Positions 46,063-55,721 of a stretch of 64,000 nucleotides of DNA are shown one piece after another. The translations under genes and the position numbers were made by a program. Location: NCBI GenBank assembly GCA_000320605.2, contig KB445791.1, forward strand, positions 2,103,057 through 2,167,056, written 5' to 3'. Each line of letters opens with the position of its first letter. Position 1 is the stretch's first letter. The DNA comes from Gelatoporia subvermispora B (taxonomy: Eukaryota > Basidiomycota > Agaricomycetes > Polyporales > Gelatoporiaceae). The notes under the pieces are model-generated. The model had not been told where the DNA came from. It worked only from the letters and a program-made list of their open reading frames with translations, and did no database searches.

Positions 46063-48239
46063 TCATACCTCCAGGCCCCATCCTCCACGTCCACTCAAGA
46101 ATCGACTTTGTAGGATCTTCTCGAAGGTAGGCCTCGCGCTCACCTCTACCTGCAGGCAGGCACGAACGAGCGCAGCGGCATCTCCGATAGCCCCACCCCC
46201 GTCAGGCTCTTCGCCATCCTTTTCCTTACCGTCCATGCATCGCTCGTCCAAAGCAATGGCAGCATTCGCAAATGGCGATTCAAGACCCTCTTGTGCTTCT
46301 GCCGCTGTTGTGAAGGGGCATTCACCCACGAGCATCACATATGCCACGACGCCGAAAGCCCACACATCCTGCTCTTTGCCGAAATATCGCTCCCCCCGCA
46401 GGATCTCAGGACCGGCATAGTCGAGCCTGCGAGCGTCGATGAGATATCTGAATTGATGCAACGAGATAGCGCGGAACACACTCACGTGCCGCTAAAGGTG
46501 TCCCAGCCACCTTTCTTGACTAGTCCGGAGCTTCCGAAATCGATCAAAACGCACTTGCCTGCAGGTCCGAGGACGACGTTCTCGTCCTTAATATCTCGAT
46601 GCACTGCACGAGAATCAGTTTACCAGACGTAATCGAGCTAAGGGGTTCACTCACCAATGCCTTTGGAGTGCAGAAAGCACATTGCATCCGCTATCTGGCC
46701 GAGATAGCTTCTGATAGCACTCGGAGGCAAGCCATTCGGGTAGATCTCTACGAGATCGAATAGATCTGAAGGCGGGGGAGGTTCGCCCTCTTTCGGCTCC
46801 GGTGTCGTTGAGGGCAAGACGAGATAGTAGTAGTTCGTGTCCTCGAAGAAATCCAGGAGGGGACATATATTTGGATGACCGTTCACAACTGTGCCTTCGA
46901 CCCAGGAATCGTCGGTTTCAGGTAGTAGACGGCAGGGATCCCATGGTCGCCGAGGTGGCAATACGTATTGTGTATTGGAGATGGCAGACAAGACGTAGAT
47001 CTCTATGGGAATCGTCCCATACTTGGGATGCCTCTTCCAGCAATCGGCCAGGATGCGAGATTTGATAATCTGCTTGATCACCAATGGAGGCTGGATGAAG
47101 TTTGCATCACATAAGAGTGTACCAACAGCACAGTAACTCACCCCTAAAGTCCCGTCTTCCTTCATCTCCCTAGCTCGCTTCACCAGACCATATGCACCTC
47201 GACCGATTTCTTTTTCGACGACAAATTCGGATATACTACGTTCGGTGGCTGTGGCTCCCGATGGAGATGGAGGTCGTGTGTCGCTAGCCATGCTAAGAAA
47301 GCTCGTCGCACTGCTCGCACGAACAAACTTTTGCGGCCCACCGTCTGGCGGTGGCGATGGCGGCTCTACTTGGACAATCGAAACACGTCCCGCAATGAGG
47401 GACACGCGTTGTTGGGAAGACCGGCGTCGCGGTCGCTGAGGCGGCCCGCCCAGTCTGGGAGAACTGGGTGAACGAGACATAGGTGAAAGCGTAGCTAGTA
47501 CAGCTACGTTCGCTGGTGATTGCGGTCGAGATGCGGACGGAGACAAGATGCGAGGGGAGCCGGGGTATGAGGAGACTGGTGAACGCGTCATGGGCGCGTG
47601 AATGTATCTGGACGACGTGGATATAGGAACAGGAATGGTGGTTGTCAATGGAGGAGATTTTGCTGGAGCAGCCTTCGCAGTCGTCTGGGAGATTGGAGGC
47701 GGTGGCGGCGGAGTCGGCCAGGTTGGTTGGATTTTCGTCACGCTCGTCTCCTGACTCGCAGAATGCGAATCTGAGGACAAGGATGGGGTTTGATTAGACA
47801 ACGATGAGCTAGACGGGTCGTCCTGTTTCTTCCAGTTGAAGCCACGGCCGATTGAGGTCACACCCCAACTATTGCCCATGCTAGCGGCTCTGTACAGTTT
47901 TGAAGCGGGTGCAGGTGCGATCCAGTCATCGTCGTCGTAAGAGATGTCGACAGTAGAGGCGGCGAGCATGTGTGAGACGTAGGAGAGGATGCTGTCCAGG
48001 TCGAGTGGGCGACTGGGACGCCTGCGAGCGGTAGGTGGTGGGGCTGAGCTCGAACGGGTTGGGCGGAACGGCGGCTGCTTTGTGATTTCGAGGCACGTGC
48101 GTGAGGGAGGTCCGCCGCGAGAACGGTGGCCGCCACCGACCCACAGATACGAGTCCTCCTCGGGCCCTTCATCATCATCGACAATGTACTCGGGGCGAAT
48201 GTACATGGGTGCACGCAGCGAGGAGCCCCCCCTCTTCAT
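46063..48239 (-). CDS. Protein kinase with a PAS-kinase-like catalytic domain
   Basis: Four exons encode about 690 residues. Residues 1-340 are Ser/Pro/Arg-rich and disordered. The kinase domain starts at VEKEIGRGAYGLVKRA (47180-47240, Gly loop). After an intron VIKQIIKSR gives the ATP lysine, then HPNICPLLDFFED, a catalytic loop VHRDIKDENVVL (46590-46625), IDFGSSG (46540) and, across an intron, LDYAGPEIL with DVWAFGVVAYVMLVGECPF. All catalytic residues are intact. The activation segment and Trp-Ala-Phe-Gly region most resemble PAS kinases such as yeast Psk1/Psk2, which regulate sugar partitioning and translation. I see no PAS domain in the N-terminus, so the name is held at family level. Stop TGA (complement of 46063-46065). 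Confidence 0.83.
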
Positions 48240-49145
48240 GAGACGCGATCCCCCGATTCCTCAGCGCCTCATGCTTTGTGTTATCGGGCGTTAGCCCATG
48301 TGATTTGCCCCGCAATTTCCCTAATGCGTGGCATTGGGCTTGTCCTCGCACTATTGCCAGCCTCACCCACGCCGTCCACTGCGCACACGTCACCGGACAT
48401 GTCTCTGGAGAAACTTTCCTCGTTCCCTGGACGAGCCTCATTGGGAGCAGCAATGTGCTCTTTTCCTGGTCCTGGGTTGCAAAGTCCTCATGACATCTGA
48501 TAGCGATTCGGCGAACGTTCTGGGTTTGACAGTGACACTGCGCAGGCATACTCCCGCAACTTGACGGGCGGCCCGTCCGAGAACGTGCCGGAGCGGTAGT
48601 ATCCAATCAGTATTGCAGCAGCTGCATGTCATATTTTGAGTGGTCGTAGGTCTTTTGCGGCCTATTTATCACCGATCCTCGTTGCTTCATATTCACGTTG
48701 GGACGGCAGTCGGTGTAATTACTGATGGACTGATTTTTCAATGCAATCGAGTGTGTCTTGAGGGCTGCTCAACACAATAAACGATGAGCACGATTGGTGG
48801 ACAGTGGTCACGTGATCTCGGCATAATGCGAAGTTGGCCGCTCCAGTGTAGCCCAGTCACCGACCTCCAAATTTTGTCGCGCCCCTCAAGACCCTCAAAA
48901 CGGTGAGTACTGTCTTCTCGTTGTGCCAGTCTGAAAGTCCAGATCTCTGCGAGTCGAATGCTGCCCATTTGACCCCGTACTCTGAATCGGGTGGTGGTGG
49001 ATGGCTCTTGCAACCTCCGGATGTACCTGATGTCTGGTTCTGCTATCTCTGGCTGTATCTGCACGCAACTCCTCGGTCTACATCTCCTGGCAGAATCTCC
49101 GCTTTCCTGGACTTCAGAGGCTGATATTGCGTCTGATAGACCGCC
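48240..49145. promoter_or_regulatory. Promoters of the kinase gene and RPL32, with 5'UTR intron
   Basis: A 906-base divergent gap. On the RPL32 side, GTCACGTGAT lies at 48807-48816 and CAGTCAC (a HomolD-type box of ribosomal-protein genes) at 48854-48860. A donor GTGAGT at 48903 with acceptors at 49117 or 49139 suggests a 5'UTR intron of about 215-237 bases ending just before the ATG. I looked for a snoRNA in it and saw no pair of C and D boxes. Frames on the kinase side (48240-48630) have no motif. Confidence 0.5.
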
Positions 49146-49761
49146 ATGGCCAACATCACCATTGTCAAGAAGCGCACGAAGCCCTTCAAGTGTGTTTGCT
49201 GTTTGTCTCTGGATAACGGCGTATTCATGACGTCTCACCATTCTTCAGGCGCCACCAGTCGGATCGTTACCACGGCGTGAAGGAGGCATGGCGGAAGCCT
49301 AAGGGTATTGACAACCGCGTCCGGCGGCGGTTCAAGGGTCAGCTCCCGATGCCCAAGGTACGTAGCGCCTCATCATGGTGGTCAACTATCTCTTATGTCC
49401 CTCTCTCCTGTAGATTGGGTACGGCAGCAACAAGAAGGTTCGTTCACTTAGCATTTGCCTGAATCAAGTGATCTGGGAACTCATGGCGAATGCTGCAGAC
49501 TCGCCACCTTCTCCCTAACGGCCTCAAGAAGTTCTTGGTCAGCAACGTGCGGGAAGTTGACCTTCTCCTCATGCACAACAAAAGCTTCGCTGCCGAGATC
49601 GCACACAACGTCAGCAGCCTCAAGCGCACCGCTATCCTGGAGAGGTACGTGTTCTTTCTGCGTTAGCGAGATAAGTTGACTGATGTGTTCCGTGAAACAG
49701 GGCGAAGGTTCTCGGCGTGAAGGTCACCAACGCTGCTGCGCGTCTGCGGTCCGAGGAGTAA
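49146..49761 (+). CDS. RPL32: 60S ribosomal protein L32 (eL32)
   Basis: Five exons encode about 130 residues. It starts with [25 protein letters not shown] in pieces, across an intron near 49190-49247. Then follow [37 protein letters not shown] (spliced twice, near 49359-49413 and 49438-49498), [18 protein letters not shown] and the C-terminal [20 protein letters not shown] with TAA at 49759-49761. Length and sequence fit the eukaryote/archaea-specific eL32 of the large subunit. The start context GCCATGG is strong. HomolD-like box and CACGTG palindrome lie upstream. Confidence 0.96.
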
Positions 49762-50139
49762 ACGATTGTCGCTTCTGCTTTCGTCTGCATTGCTATTTTA
49801 CCTTCTCGCCATGTATTCCATTCATTATGCTGGTAAAGCAACATGCGACACGTTTCACTGGCCACAGGAATCGAAGTAGTGTCGGCTCTGACTGGCTTTT
49901 TCCTCCACCGTTAAGCATGACGACGACACTCTGACTGAGTGATGCAATCTTGACTCGGACAGCGGGCTCTTGATATGCTAAGACAAGTAGCAATATTCAC
50001 AGCAATCACAGTACTTATCTCGACTATGACGTAGAGGGCTATAGCCACGTGCTCGAGGCCGCTTTAGACCTTGCTACATCCATTGCCTCCGCCCTTTCAT
50101 CTCCCTGCAGGCCCAGTCCAGCATTGATCATTGAGTACT
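49762..50139. other. Intergenic region with a CACGTG
   Basis: A gap of 378 bases between RPL32 and the MEMO1-like gene. It contains CACGTG at 50046-50051, 89 bases before the next start codon. No gene is seen. Confidence 0.45.
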
Positions 50140-51484
50140 ATGGCAACCAGGTATGGTGATATCTCATAGTCCTTTATGAAGACATTTACATGGGATAGGC
50201 GAGCTACGCATGCAAATTCTTGGTATACGGGCGACAGTAAGCTGCTCACTGATCCTAATCGGTGATTCTTGCGATAGCCGTATACTCGCAGAGGCCAAAC
50301 TTGATTCCGAGCTACACAACTTCATGGAAGCTGTGAAGTCGACGGACGAGGATGTCTTTTCGCCCCCCATCAAGGGATGTAAGGCCATCATAGCCCCGTA
50401 AGTAGATCGTCATGTCAGACTGCAGTCCTAAATCGAATAGAACACTTAGACATGCAGGTTATTCCTACTCGGGCCCTGCTGCTGCGTGGGCGTACAAGAG
50501 CATTGACACTACAGGAATGTAGGTTAGAATGTATCTATTCCCTCTGTCGATGTAATGATCGTCCATCAGCCGGCGGGTCTTCATCCTGGGACCGTCTCAT
50601 CACGTCTATCTCGACGGCTGCGCACTTTCCGTGTGCAAAGAGTACGAGACACCTATCGGGAACTTGCCCCTCGACGCGGATAGTGAGATCATTATGTGTC
50701 GCCACTAATCTCATTTCTAACGCCTGACTAGCTATCAAGAAGCTGAGAGACACTGGGAAATTCAGTGACATGGACCTCCAGATGGACGAAGACGAACACA
50801 GCATCGAGATGCATTTACCATACGTACGCAAGGCCTTTGAAGGGTCAGTTCATATACACCTCGTAAATATTCCGATACCGAGATCACCTATTCCATAGGT
50901 TGGATATATCCATTGTCCCGATCCTAGTCGGAGCCATCAACCGAGACAAAGAAGCTGCGTACGGCGCTGTGCTTGCTCCCTTCCTAGCCGAGGGGAATAC
51001 CCTCTGTATCGTCTCTAGCGACTTTTGTCATTGGTGAATCTCTCGACGATCAAGATAGTCCCGTCAAGCTCATAAGCTGCATTTCAGGGGAACTCGATTC
51101 CAATATACCTTCTATTACCCCCAACCCCCGCCTTCTTCAGTTCCTCCCGTCCGGCTCTCGCGGGCTGGCCCTTCACCATCGTCGCTCGCAAAGCATCCCA
51201 TTCATGCGTCCATTGAGGCCCTCGATCACGAGGCGATGGAGTTGATAACTATGCCTCCCTCTACTGCAAGTCAAGCTCATTCTGATTTCACCGACTATCT
51301 GGCAAGGACGAAGAACACCATTTGTGGAAGACATCCCATCGGTGTGCTGCTCGGGGCTTTGACAGTCTTACAGCAGGAGGGCAAGACACCGAAGTTGCAA
51401 TGGGTGAGATACGAGCAGAGCAGCCAATGTTTCACGATTCACGATTCAAGCGTCAGTTATGCTAGTGCATACATAACGTTCTAA
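50140..51484 (+). CDS. MEMO1 family protein
   Basis: About eight exons encode about 320 residues. Exon 1 holds only eleven coding bases. The introns restore the family motifs: [34 protein letters not shown] in pieces, [20 protein letters not shown] in pieces, [29 protein letters not shown] (split by an intron) and [14 protein letters not shown], ending with [18 protein letters not shown] and TAA at 51482-51484. The intron 50237-50291 is required; a shorter reading would give a false frameshift. The conserved His, Asp and Cys positions match the putative metal site of human MEMO1. The protein resembles yeast Mho1, whose role is poorly defined; human MEMO1 has been linked to redox, copper and iron handling. 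An insertion rich in Pro/Ser (51120-51190) is atypical. Confidence 0.9.
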
Positions 51485-51615
51485 ATGTATCAAAATGTAT
51501 CAATGGACGGTTCTAGCTGTGTAAAGTAGATATTCAGTATATGCATGACCGAGGAACCTGCCCATCTATCTATGACTTCTAGTATCCATTCCCGTCCGGC
51601 TGTCAGGTTTTCGTG

Positions 51616-52766
51616 CTACAGACGTGAGTTCACACTGGTGGCTTGTAAGCCGACTGGTTGCTCTAGGTCGTTCTCAGTGCCCACGGACCCAGGATCCTGT
51701 ACAACCTGTAAGGAGATCAGCGGATGACCGATGGAGCAATCAGCCCAGATGATAACGGGCAAATGCATACTTTGCCGTTAGCGATGACAATGTCCTCGAA
51801 GCCCCAATCGCGTTGGGAGCCGTCTTTCAAGTGGCTTCCATCGGCAAGGCGCTGTACAATCCACTCGCCGACTACGTTTGCGCGATCCGATGGGCGACTG
51901 AGCTCTGTCAGTGTGCAGCAACCAACCCTCATTGCGAGAGCTCTGTCCCCAACCAGCTCTCGTGTCAAGGCGATCGCAGTAGCAGCATGGGTGACAAGGA
52001 GGATCTTCTTGTGCTCGGCTGGAAACCTGCGCTCAATCTCAGGCACCAGAGCGCTGAGATAGCCGTTTGCGCGATCGTGGACTTCTTCAACGTCCTCGCC
52101 CTTTCGCGAGGGATACCAGATCGATGACCATGTGTCGTCGATCTCGGGAAACCACGCACGGAGGGCGGTGGCAGATGGTGGTCGAGGATGTAAACCTGTC
52201 CCCGGAACTACAGGTGAGTACCACTCGGAAAGGCCTGGATGCAATAGGTGAGAAGTAGATTGCACAACCGTGTGGATCTTAACTTGCCATGCTCCACGTA
52301 AATGGGTACTCCGAGAGCAACAGCTACGGGCTTGGCAGTCTGAAGGCAGCGATCTGTTTGGTATTAGTATATAATAATACGCATGTCCAAGCATACTCAC
52401 AATATGGAGACGAAAGTATCGCTGTAGGTCGCTCCTCGAGCGGCAAGGACAAGAAGTGATCTGCAAGTTCTTGTGCTTGTGTCAAACCGAACGCAGCAAG
52501 TGGCGGATCTCTTGGGATTCCTAAAGACAGGTCCTTCAAAGGGGTTATTAAGCACTGTGCTAAGTAAACGGACCAGTCTCGCTTTTCCTGCCAGCAGATA
52601 AGCCGGTGAGTTATGGGCGCATGCAGCGAGTAAGATTCGCGATATACCAATTACTCGTCACCCAATTGAGCCGGAAACCTGGTGGTAGCTGCAGTCAATA
52701 ACATGAGTCTTCGCCGAGTCGGTACCCGGACCCACCATGCCTGGCGATATAGATTGTTTCCACCAT
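51616..52766 (-). CDS. Histidine-phosphatase (phosphoglycerate mutase-like) protein
   Basis: About seven exons on the minus strand. The start METIYIARHG-type segment (V-E-T-I-Y-I-A-R-H-G at 52735-52766) contains the catalytic RHG; the next exon gives FRLNWVTSNW, a 14-base micro-exon (52574-52587) gives KSET, then GIPRDPPLAAFGLTQAQELADHF in pieces, SSPYYRCLQTA (phosphatase second Arg), EHGLSEWYSP across a GC-AG intron (52235-52287), and THAATAIAL with the second catalytic His (about 51990). It ends ...VNSRL with TAG (complement of 51616-51618). Catalytic His, Arg and His are kept, so it can be active. Such domains also occur in the tau55 subunit of yeast TFIIIC; I cannot tell if this one belongs there. 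Confidence 0.83.
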
Positions 52767-53395
52767 GTTCCGTAGTGTTGCCGAATGCCCAAAGTGTCGG
52801 ATAGGCGATTTCGGTCCTTGCGGTCCCGCCTTGAGTCAGGCTGCAGTCGCATATCTACCAGCACGGGCGCCATGCGCTGGCATTACCACCCATCACCCAC
52901 ATCTGGAGACTCATAGTGCCGAGTCTCATCACTACTTTAATGCTCTTGAAGCCCTCAAACAGGATCAGCATGAACGATAATGAACTAGATCAAGCATAGT
53001 CATGATCACACGGATTTACATCGACACTTATTACAGTAAGCTCCCAATATTATACCATAGTGCCATAGCTTCGTTCATATGACGGAGAGATCGTGCCGAG
53101 GGACCAGACTTCGCTATCGAGGACAAGCAGGGGGGCAAGAGCATGGGTGAGATCGAGCAACATTGATAAAGGACACAACGGACAGGCAGATAAAGGGAGG
53201 ACACGAAATGCAGATACGTATGCAACAAGGTCGAGGGAAACCGGGACAACATGGAGGAACCACGCAAGGACAACGTGAGGGGATAATTATGCGACTCGTT
53301 GTGTGCGTGTCCACGTTCATTTTGCCGTGTTACTGATTCACAAGCAGGTGCCTATGTGCCAGCACATCGCCAATGGCCGCATTCAAGACGGGTTC
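52767..53395. other. Intergenic region
   Basis: About 630 bases with the promoter of the histidine-phosphatase gene and the 3' flank of the Stm1-like gene. No frame here has a motif; the stretch 53030-53330 is AC-rich on one strand. Confidence 0.4.
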
Positions 53396-54672
53396 TTAAG
53401 ACAGGGAGGGGAACGCCGTCTGGTCATCGACGTTGAGAGCAGGGGCGGTGCTGCCGTTGGCCCTGCCACGGTTGCCACCACGGCCACGGCCACCACGGGT
53501 ACCGCGCTCGCTGCCGCGGTCTCCACGTCCACGGCCGCCACGGGATGGGCGTTCGAAGCGAGCATCGATTTCCAGGAAGACCTTCTCCTCCTTCTTCTTC
53601 TGGGTCTTAGGAGCGCTGCTCTTGGTCTGGACGCAGCCACAGTTAGTGAGAAACAAACTGCTCATGTTCTGCACGCCATACCTTGCCGACGAAGTAAGCG
53701 GTCTCATCCTCGTCCTTCTTGGTGACGACAACGGCATCCTTCCAGATGGCGTCATCGCCCTCGTTCGCCTTGCGAGTTTCCAGCTGAGGGACAATTTCAA
53801 GGCCCTTGCGCTGCTTGAGGTACTCGTCCAGAGTGAGGGTGTTGTCCTCCTCCTCGACCTCCCGCTCGCGGCTACGGCGGTCCTCGGCGGGCTTCTCAGC
53901 CTCAACAGCAGCATCGCCGGAAGTGGCGGGGGCGTCCCATTGGGAGACGTCGGTTGTGCCCCAGGCGTCACCAGTTTGCTCGGCGGTGGCATCGTTCTGG
54001 GCGGCAGTCTCCGTCTTCAGCTCGGTGTTGCCCTCATCACCGCCCCAGCCCTGGTGGACCTTCTTGTCAGAGTCGCTGGAAGAGAGGAAGACTCAGAACT
54101 CATACTCAGGCACGGACTTGAGATTGACTTACGTCTTGCCAGTCTGGCTGTGCTTGTCGAAGGGGCGACCACGGCCCCGGGCACGGTCACCGCGGCCTCG
54201 ACCACGACCACGACCACGGCCCTCGCCCTCGACTGGTCAACGAGGCAAAAAGGTTTGGACCCATTTGAAGCACAAAGGCGAACACACTCACACTTCTTGG
54301 GGGCATCCGTAGTCTCCTCGTTGGTCTCCTGGTTCTCCTTCTCCTGAGGGGACGAGGGCTTCTTACCACCGCGCTGGTAGTAACGGCCGCCCCGAGAAGC
54401 GGGGCCTGCCTTGCCACGCTGACCACCGCGAGTGGCGGGGGCAGGGGCGGGGGCAGCGTCCTTAGCGGGTGCGGGCTTGGAGACGGGGGTCGACGGGCGC
54501 GAGCTCGTCTCGTCTGAGGCACGTTGGTGAATGATTCATATTAGATATTGCCCCGCAGAAAGATATACCGAAGAAGACAAGACTCGAGGTCAGCATGTGG
54601 GGAAGAGGCGAGATAATTAGGCCGGGACGGACCTTCCAGGAGCGCAAACGGGTTTTTGCTGGCCACCGACAT
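53396..54672 (-). CDS. Stm1/SERBP1-like ribosome-associated RNA-binding protein
   Basis: Five exons encode about 320 residues. MSVASKNPFALLE at the N-terminus is the conserved short motif of the Stm1/HABP4 family. RGG/RGR boxes follow (GRGRGRGRGRG near 54190-54240), then an acidic stretch with TLTLDEYLKQRKG (53810-53835), the second hallmark, and VFLEIDARFERPSRGGRGRG toward the C-terminus (53530-53570), ending AFPSLS with TAA (complement of 53396-53398). Family members bind inactive 80S ribosomes in the mRNA channel and preserve them under starvation, and also bind G-quadruplex nucleic acids. The start at 54672 gives the conserved N-terminal motif. GC-rich Arg/Gly codons cause long open frames on the opposite strand, which are shadows. 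Confidence 0.88.
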
Positions 54673-55721
54673 ATTGTACGGGGCCCGTTTTGTGGACAAT
54701 CAGGAGGGTCGATTCCTGAACGGCGAGTGGACTGTCGAGCGAGTTGACGAGCGCTGGCAAGAGTCGTTTTGAAGCGTGGGACACAACCGCGAGCTACCTA
54801 GGACCCCGAAACCGCATCACGGGGTCTCGACAAGCCACTCTGAACGGCTGTACAGTTTCTGGCTCCCCATAAAGCCCTCTTTCCGGCCTCGGTTGTTTTC
54901 CTTAACGCTTAACCACAGGTACGTCTCCATCCATATCTCATAGCATTGACAGCGTACTTATGGTCTGTACAGCCCTACAAAGCATCTCGACGATGGCTCG
55001 CCCGCCTTTATGGACTGGTGTGGGCCGAGGACCTTGAGACCGTCTCAATGGGCTGGAGATCAAGAAGACCATGTGGTTGTGAACGATGGGACTTGGGTGC
55101 GGCGTGCTCATGCCTTGCGGATGAGACTATCAGTCTTAGCAGTGTGTCCTTCGTGGCCGCTGTGTGGGTTGCGTCGCAATGTCTCGTTGTACAAATATCT
55201 ATTGGACTGAATATACTTTTTGTGCTTCTCATGATTCTGGTGACGTCTGCGGGGGTTATCATCGGTTGTGGCGATTATGGTCAAAGGCTGCCCGAGGAAG
55301 GAGATGGTCTAGATGGGTGTGATCTACGCCGTGTGAATACGTGCATGCTGTGAGGCAAGTTGCCGAGACAGAACCGCGCGAGACTGGACCTCGGGGCCCC
55401 GGATCAGTTGGATGGGCGACAGGTGGACCGCCCTGGCTGCTGCGAGAGGCGAGCAAGAGGAGATGCGATGGCGTCGTCGGAGGCGGAGAGGGTGCGGATG
55501 GTGGTGAGTGGGCTGGGCGACGGCGACGGCGACGGCGAGCGGGACAGCGCTGGCCATGGGGGCTATGTGTTGGGATGACATCGTGACCCGCGAATGCGCG
55601 CGAGTGCGGGGTTGAGACGCGCCCTTTCCTCGGACAGCCTGCGGTTAGCCTGCGTTAGCCGTCCCTCCCTCTTCGCCACCACCATCGCATCCCAGAGCGC
55701 AGCAGCAGCCTCCGTGCATCC
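54673..55721. other. Intergenic region that may contain a small gene
   Basis: About 1.05 kb between the divergent Stm1-like and SPP1 genes. It shows some gene-like signs on the plus strand: a T-rich leader-like stretch before a strong donor (ACAG|GTACGT at 54916-54923), a frame through 54946-55353 whose second half is very hydrophobic (about 40 residues, 55150-55270), and a GC-rich frame at 55360-55578 with a well-placed ATG at 55468. I could not join these into one convincing protein and recognise no family. A GAC/GGC trinucleotide run (about 55516-55540) lies in the last frame. No CDS is called. Confidence 0.35.

Noticed and set aside
48903..49139. snoRNA inside the RPL32 leader intron
   Set aside because: Ribosomal-protein introns often host snoRNAs, but I found no RTGATGA C box paired with a CTGA D box, nor a clear H/ACA fold by eye.
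50237..50300. Apparent frameshift between the first exons of the MEMO1-like gene
   Set aside because: It vanishes when the intron is extended to the AG at 50291, giving WYTGDKAKLDSEL in a single frame with canonical GT-AG sites.
53433..54347. 304-codon open frame on the plus strand opposite the Stm1-like gene
   Set aside because: The Arg/Gly/Ala-rich repeat codons of the RGG gene give Ala/Pro/Arg-rich shadow frames. The minus-strand frame carries the family motifs.
55516..55540. GGC/GAC trinucleotide run as a microsatellite of interest
   Set aside because: Only about four perfect units; common in GC-rich fungal DNA.
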